From Desulfobacteraceae bacterium (GTDB lineage Bacteria > Desulfobacterota > Desulfobacteria > Desulfobacterales > BuS5): a stretch of 5,052 nucleotides of DNA. The translations under genes and the position numbers were made by a program. The notes under the pieces were generated by a model. It ran no database searches, had not been told where the DNA came from, and worked only from the letters and a program-made list of their open reading frames with translations. The stretch lies in contig DAOWMW010000124.1 of assembly GCA_030642865.1 (NCBI GenBank), positions 1-5,052 of the forward strand. Reading direction: 5' to 3'. Position 1 is the first letter of the stretch; each line of letters begins with the position of its first letter. Positions 5,030-5,052 of the stretch are shown piece after piece.

Positions 5030-5052
5030 ATGATGAGCTTTTGGACAAAATA
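5030..5052 (+). CDS. Possible start of a gene cut by the right edge
   Basis: Two adjacent ATG codons (5030 and 5033, same frame) begin MMSFWTK and the frame stays open to the window end. A weak purine tract (AAGAAA, 5023-5028) and the upstream promoter candidate support it, but seven codons are too few to identify anything. Confidence 0.22.

Noticed and set aside
1..5052. CRISPR array, tRNA or rRNA gene
   Set aside because: No regularly spaced direct repeats, cloverleaf or rRNA signature was seen on either strand.

Overview
The window is a moderately AT-rich stretch of bacterial DNA with four protein genes and unusually structured spacers. Gene families, codon use and spacer style would suit an anaerobic environmental bacterium, perhaps a sulfate-reducing Desulfobacterota. 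That placement is inference from general resemblance; there is no rRNA or other marker to fix taxonomy.

Layout. (1) 1-849, plus strand: the 3' part of a PP-loop ATP-pyrophosphatase. Its SGGIDS nucleotide motif sits at the window edge, so the true start lies upstream. A CxxCK motif and a DGSND motif recall LarE/ExsB-type sulfur-transfer or amidating enzymes. (2) 850-1434: a long non-coding spacer. It holds a hairpin overlapping the preceding stop codon, a ~216 bp element bounded by inverted repeats with two strong palindromes inside, and then a candidate promoter with an operator-like dyad. (3) 1435-2004, plus: a complete PduO-type cob(I)alamin adenosyltransferase. (4) 2021-2114: a 94 bp foldback element with ~26 bp terminal inverted repeats. 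(5) 2153-3559, plus: a complete aldehyde dehydrogenase. (6) 3592-3649: a compound hairpin between convergent genes, a likely terminator. (7) 3680-4543, minus: a TIM-barrel metal-dependent hydrolase of the amidohydrolase-2/ACMSD type in which the usual N-terminal HxH metal motif reads QxQ. (8) 4544-5052: a spacer with a 125 bp imperfect inverted repeat, a second diverged copy of the 2021-2114 repeat, a consensus-like promoter, and an ATG near the right edge that may begin another gene.

Functional reading. The adenosyltransferase makes adenosylcobalamin, the aldehyde dehydrogenase oxidises an aldehyde to an acid, and the amidohydrolase-fold protein would be expected to decarboxylate or hydrolyse a small carboxylate or ring compound. 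Together they suggest small-molecule catabolism with a B12-dependent step, but no B12-dependent mutase or dehydratase is visible here, so the pathway is not identified. The most notable observations are the QxQ substitution and the presence of a foldback or repeat structure in every spacer, one of which is a two-copy family.
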